35,986 nt of DNA from CAZNER01 sp964572065. GTDB taxonomy: Bacteria > Patescibacteriota > Dojkabacteria > JAHIVN01. This document shows, piece after piece, positions 32,772 to 35,986 of the stretch (within the stretch, counting starts at the first letter, position 1; each line of letters starts with the position of its first letter). The notes below the pieces were generated by a model. That model saw only the letters and a list, made by a program, of their open reading frames with translations. It ran no database searches and was not told the origin of the DNA. Location of the stretch: positions 1-35,986 of the forward strand of contig CAZNER010000013.1 of the NCBI GenBank assembly GCA_964572065.1. The letters are read 5' to 3'. Both the position numbers and the translations under genes were made by a program.

Positions 32772-34106
32772 TTATTGAGCTGGTGGTAGGGGTTGAGATG
32801 GGTATATAGGATTCATATTCGGTATTGAAGGAGACTTAGGTTTAATTGGAGATATTTGATTATACTGAGGATAGGTATTATCCATAGGTGATTCAGTCGG
32901 ATGCGGCAATGAACTAGCTTTTGAAAGAGGTTCTGGAGAATTTTTACTTTTCTTTTCATTAATTTTATTTTGATTATCTCCATCGATAGGTTTGGTACTT
33001 TCCTTTTTAATTGAGTTGTTTGTATTCGTACCTCTCATTTTATTTATTATTTCCTGTTCAATGTCGTCAATATTACCTCGGATATTGAGTGTAATCCTTC
33101 TGGAATTTCCAATTGGGGAATAGTCTGAATATGTATCGAAAATATTATAATTTTTGTCTTTCGAATATATGTGGATTACAGTGTTGTCTTTTTCAAATTC
33201 TGAAAAGACCATTGCAACTTTATAATCTTTGACTCTAGAAATTATATTTATTTCAGGATATAGAATTTTATTTTGATCTACACCCTGAATTTCATTATTA
33301 CTAATTTTGGATCTTATCAGTCCATCTGAGTCGATTTTCATATTTGAGATTATCTTACCAATATAACGAAGTTCAGCAATTGTTAGTGTGTTGTATAGTT
33401 GAGAGATGGCTGAAGTTAGATTACCTTGATTTGAAGAAAACTTTTTTAGAGCTTTTTTAAAGTTTTTGTTCTTTCTGAATCCTTCATTTGATAAAAATAT
33501 ACCTTTGAATAGAGATTCTGTAGCATTTTGAGTGAGGGGAAGTTCATCTTCTTCTGCAATTTTTAATATCCAGTCTGATAAAGATTGTTCATCTCCTATC
33601 TTATTTATTTCTCCATATTTAGTATTAGATTTATCGATGTCTATATTGACTTTTTTTACATTATCAAAATAGGACTTGTTATTAAAATATAATTTCCCAC
33701 ATAAATCTAACTGTTTGCATCCTATTGTTATTACTAAATCGAATTCATCTCCTGTAGTTTCTAAATCAACATCATCGTATTCGAATTTACTATTATCTGG
33801 GGTAATAATAAATTGGATTTTATTTTCATTTTCTCTCCATCGTACAGATTTTACTACTCCATTTTTTCTGTTTAAACTAAGAACAATTTCTTTTTTAGAG
33901 AATTCCGATATTACATCTATCTCTGGAATTTCCCAAATATTAGTAAATTCTTTTGGAATAGGATTTGATGAACCAATCTTAACTTTTTTATCATTAAAAT
34001 TTTTTATTATACTAGATAAACCTGATATAGCAGCTATTATATCAGGAGTAAGATCTTCAGGTATAAGTATTAATATTTTGTTTGATGATAGAATTAGGTC
34101 TTTCAC
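32772..34106 (-). CDS. Degenerate DHH-family phosphoesterase with proline-rich tail
   Basis: 444 residues from a GTG start. The fold signature is of the NrnA/DHH-DHHA1 family. The N-terminus is KILILIPEDLTPDIIAAISGL, where active members have DxDAIGS. Then FDLVITIGCKQL is in place of the usual Asp motif. VNIDIDKSNTKYGEINKIGD follows, where active members read IDHHPSN; the DHH triad is replaced by DIDKSN. LTQNATESLFKGIFLSNEGF and a DHHA1-like region with RRITLNIRGN follow. So the catalytic metal ligands appear lost. A tail of about 60 residues rich in Pro/Ser/Gln (about 385-444) is added. It lies 87 bases downstream of infB on the same strand; in many bacteria nrnA follows infB-rbfA, so the location is ancestral. 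It may now be a nucleotide- or RNA-binding protein. Confidence 0.72.
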   Translation of the reverse strand: MKDLILSSNKILILIPEDLTPDIIAAISGLSSIIKNFNDKKVKIGSSNPIPKEFTNIWEIPEIDVISEFSKKEIVLSLNRKNGVVKSVRWRENENKIQFIITPDNSKFEYDDVDLETTGDEFDLVITIGCKQLDLCGKLYFNNKSYFDNVKKVNIDIDKSNTKYGEINKIGDEQSLSDWILKIAEEDELPLTQNATESLFKGIFLSNEGFRKNKNFKKALKKFSSNQGNLTSAISQLYNTLTIAELRYIGKIISNMKIDSDGLIRSKISNNEIQGVDQNKILYPEINIISRVKDYKVAMVFSEFEKDNTVIHIYSKDKNYNIFDTYSDYSPIGNSRRITLNIRGNIDDIEQEIINKMRGTNTNNSIKKESTKPIDGDNQNKINEKKSKNSPEPLSKASSLPHPTESPMDNTYPQYNQISPIKPKSPSIPNMNPIYPSQPLPPAQ

Positions 34107-34193
34107 TTATAGAAAATTAATTATTGGGGCAGGGATATTAACTAAATTAATTATTTCACGATATTTAATGCAAAGTCAAGTTTAGATATTATT

Positions 34194-35786
34194 TTATGAT
34201 TTCTCAATCTTAAAACACACTATTTCATCATTTTTTTCTATATTAATTTCTGGATCAAGCTGAATACCGCACTCAGTATTTTTCTCGGATTCTCTTACTT
34301 CTTCTTTTTTATTTCTTAAGGATACAATTTTTGATTCTCCTAATCTATTGTCTTTTTTTAATGATGGTCTTTCAACGAAGCATTGATAGCCTTTAACAAC
34401 TGTTCCATTAATAACTTCACAACCAGCTATTTTAGTGCCATCTGATAATTCGAAAACTTTTTTGATTTTTGTACGAGCTACTTCAACTTCTTTTTCTTCA
34501 GGATCTTTCATGCTTTCTAGAACTTCTGCAATTTCCTCAAGTAACTCATAAATTATTTCATAGTTCCTTACAAGAACTTTTTCTATTCGTGCAATTTTCG
34601 CATTTTTCTTGGGTAAGTATGATTTGAATCCAATAACTATTCCATCAGAATCTTTTGCTTTAAAAATATCATCCTCACTTATATCTCCAGTACTTGAATT
34701 AATTATTTTAATTTTTACTTCATTAGTAGAAAGTTTCTTTAATTCTTTAATTGCAGCTTCAAGAGTACCTTGGCTTTCTGACTTTAATATTATTTTCAAT
34801 TCTGTGAAATCATTCTTATCATTTTCTCCAAGTAGCTTAACTAGCGTATCTTCATCAAGCTCTTCTGTATCTTCATTTTCTTTTGTAGTCTCTTTGGGTT
34901 CTTTCTTTTGTTTAGGTTTTTCGTCTTTATTTTCTTTTTTTATATCTTCTGCTTTTTCATAAAAATGAATAGTTTCACCAATTGGAATTTCTTCATCAAA
35001 TCCAGTAATCCAGACTGGTTCTGATGTAGAAGCTGTTTTCTTATTGCAAAAGTTTTCATCTTTAAAGGCTCTTATTCTTGATTGGTTGTTGTCCCAAAGA
35101 GCAAAATCTCTTGTATTTATATTACCGCTTTTTATCAGGCAAAAGCTTATGATACCTAGTGATTTATCAGTAGTTGATTCAATCACAACAGCTTCAGCCT
35201 TACCCTTAGTTGGTTTAGTTTCCTTTGTAATGTTTATTTCAGCTGTAAGAAGTATTGCATCAAGCAATTCATCAAGACCTTTTTGTGTCTTTGCGGAAGT
35301 TTCAATGCATATTATATCTCCACCAAGTTTTTCAACTTGAACCCCATTATCTGATAATTCTCTTATTGCTTTACTTTTATTAGTGTCTTTTAGGTCAATT
35401 TTATTTAAAGCTACTATAATTGGGACTTTAGATTCATGTGCAAATTCAATGGCTTCAATCGTTTGAGGCTGAACACCATCATTAGCTGCAACAACAAGTA
35501 CAACAATGTCTGTAACTTTTGCACCCCTTGATCTCATCTGACTGAAGGCTTTGTGACCAGGTGTATCTATAAAAGTAATTTTATATTCTTCGTTATTTTT
35601 TGTTTTATGTGTTATCTGGTGTGCTCGGACGCTTTGAGTTATTCCTCCAGCTTCGCATGATTGTACTTTGGTGCCTCTAATTGCGTCTAATATAGAGGTT
35701 TTACCATGGTCTACATGCCCGAGCATAGTAACAACTGGTGGTTGTTTAATAATATATTCTTTTTTGTTTTTTGATATTCTTGCCAT
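34194..35786 (-). CDS. infB: Translation initiation factor IF-2, short form
   Basis: 530 residues without the long N-terminal domain (E. coli IF-2 has 890). G-motifs: GHVDHGKT (23-30), the G2 region EAGGITQSVRAHQI (about 45-58), DTPGH (74-78), NKID (about 127-130) and SAK (about 163-165). Domain II and the C-terminal beta-barrel and fMet-tRNA-binding region follow (KGYQCFVERPSLKKDN). Two oddities are visible. In the switch-I region the usual GGITQHIGA reads GGITQSVRA, so the conserved histidine is lost. Between domains II and III (about 285-330) there is an acidic/lysine-rich insert (ENEDTEELDEDTLVKLLGEN). It loads fMet-tRNA and joins ribosomal subunits. TATAGATATAT lies immediately before the ATG without a Shine-Dalgarno. 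Confidence 0.95.
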   Translation of the reverse strand: MARISKNKKEYIIKQPPVVTMLGHVDHGKTSILDAIRGTKVQSCEAGGITQSVRAHQITHKTKNNEEYKITFIDTPGHKAFSQMRSRGAKVTDIVVLVVAANDGVQPQTIEAIEFAHESKVPIIVALNKIDLKDTNKSKAIRELSDNGVQVEKLGGDIICIETSAKTQKGLDELLDAILLTAEINITKETKPTKGKAEAVVIESTTDKSLGIISFCLIKSGNINTRDFALWDNNQSRIRAFKDENFCNKKTASTSEPVWITGFDEEIPIGETIHFYEKAEDIKKENKDEKPKQKKEPKETTKENEDTEELDEDTLVKLLGENDKNDFTELKIILKSESQGTLEAAIKELKKLSTNEVKIKIINSSTGDISEDDIFKAKDSDGIVIGFKSYLPKKNAKIARIEKVLVRNYEIIYELLEEIAEVLESMKDPEEKEVEVARTKIKKVFELSDGTKIAGCEVINGTVVKGYQCFVERPSLKKDNRLGESKIVSLRNKKEEVRESEKNTECGIQLDPEINIEKNDEIVCFKIEKS

Positions 35787-35986
35787 ATATATCTATAGAT
35801 ATTAATTTTATCATAAAAGTGTGGAATTGAGTAATTTTATTCTATAGATTTAAAAGTTTTAAATTGAGATTAGTAATTAATTGAATTAATAATTGCTTCT
35901 ATTCGTTTCTTATCATATTTGTTATCCCAATATCTTTTTTCTTTTAAAATAGATATCTGGTGAGCTAATTAGAACTCGAAAAGTCT

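Noticed and set aside
32756..32775. 7-bp inverted repeat ATAAATA/TATTTAT between ftsK and the DHH gene
   Set aside because: Too short and AT-only to be called a terminator in such AT-rich DNA.
35882..35970. Short protein-like minus-strand frame ending KEKRYWDNKYDKK...
   Set aside because: An in-frame TAA lies just upstream, with no start codon between it and the segment. About 30 AT-rich codons are not enough to call a gene; it could be the remnant of a decayed C-terminus.
35880..35986. Possible tRNA 3' end on the minus strand: TTCGAGT followed later by CACCA
   Set aside because: The T-loop-like TTCGAGT is flanked by bases that do not pair as a T-stem (no G53-C61 pair), and the rest of any cloverleaf would lie outside the window. 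Treated as chance.

Overview
The window looks like a chromosomal segment of a Patescibacteria/CPR bacterium. By eye it is very AT-rich, perhaps 30% GC. Housekeeping proteins are short and lack accessory regions, for example a 530-residue IF-2 without the long N-terminal domain. Intergenic gaps are small, and surface proteins carry low-complexity or cysteine-rich repeats with membrane anchors. TGA acts as an ordinary stop (serS at 3038-3040, the orphan gene ending at 27014), which argues against the UGA=Gly lineages (Gracilibacteria, Absconditabacteria). Candidatus Dojkabacteria (WS6) or a Microgenomates relative is my best guess, from general resemblance only. I found no rRNA, tRNA, CRISPR array, insertion sequence or prophage.

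Layout. 1-3040: 5' part of a membrane protein, an EndoQ-type PHP nuclease, and serS. 3121-7869: a surface/glycosylation block of a Cys-rich protein with a Thr/Ser linker, a large PTPS_related/GT-C-like membrane protein and an overlapping family 2 glycosyltransferase, closed by a bidirectional terminator. 7968-9400: HU and peptide deformylase, separated by a non-coding stretch of about 575 bases. 9579-13010: a 1143-residue surface protein (propeller-like repeats, eight DUF4215 repeats, membrane segments, two carboxypeptidase-regulatory-like domains). 13017-18753 (minus strand): DUF3048, RodZ-like HTH, dnaG, and yifB/comM. 18975-21440: a sigma-70/ECF factor followed by a large PEGA-containing membrane protein, probably its sensor/anti-sigma partner. 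21514-26169: Hsp20, DUF2330, DUF1653, adenosylhomocysteinase and an adenosine-kinase-like PfkB protein. 26325-27014: an orphan membrane protein. 27061-30328: a minus-strand cassette of a dockerin-bearing beta-helix protein and two tandem cohesin-like membrane-anchored proteins. 30526-35786: ftsK, a degenerate DHH-family protein with a proline-rich tail, and infB.

The most system-like part is the cohesin/dockerin cassette: ligand and two receptors in one apparent operon in a predicted small-genome bacterium. Next are the sigma/PEGA pair, the Thr/Ser-linker protein beside glycosyltransferases, and the catalytically stripped DHH protein beside infB. Translation signals are also notable. Only HU has a strong Shine-Dalgarno sequence. 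Several other genes have a TATAAT-like -10 box 3-6 bases before the start codon, which points to leaderless mRNAs.
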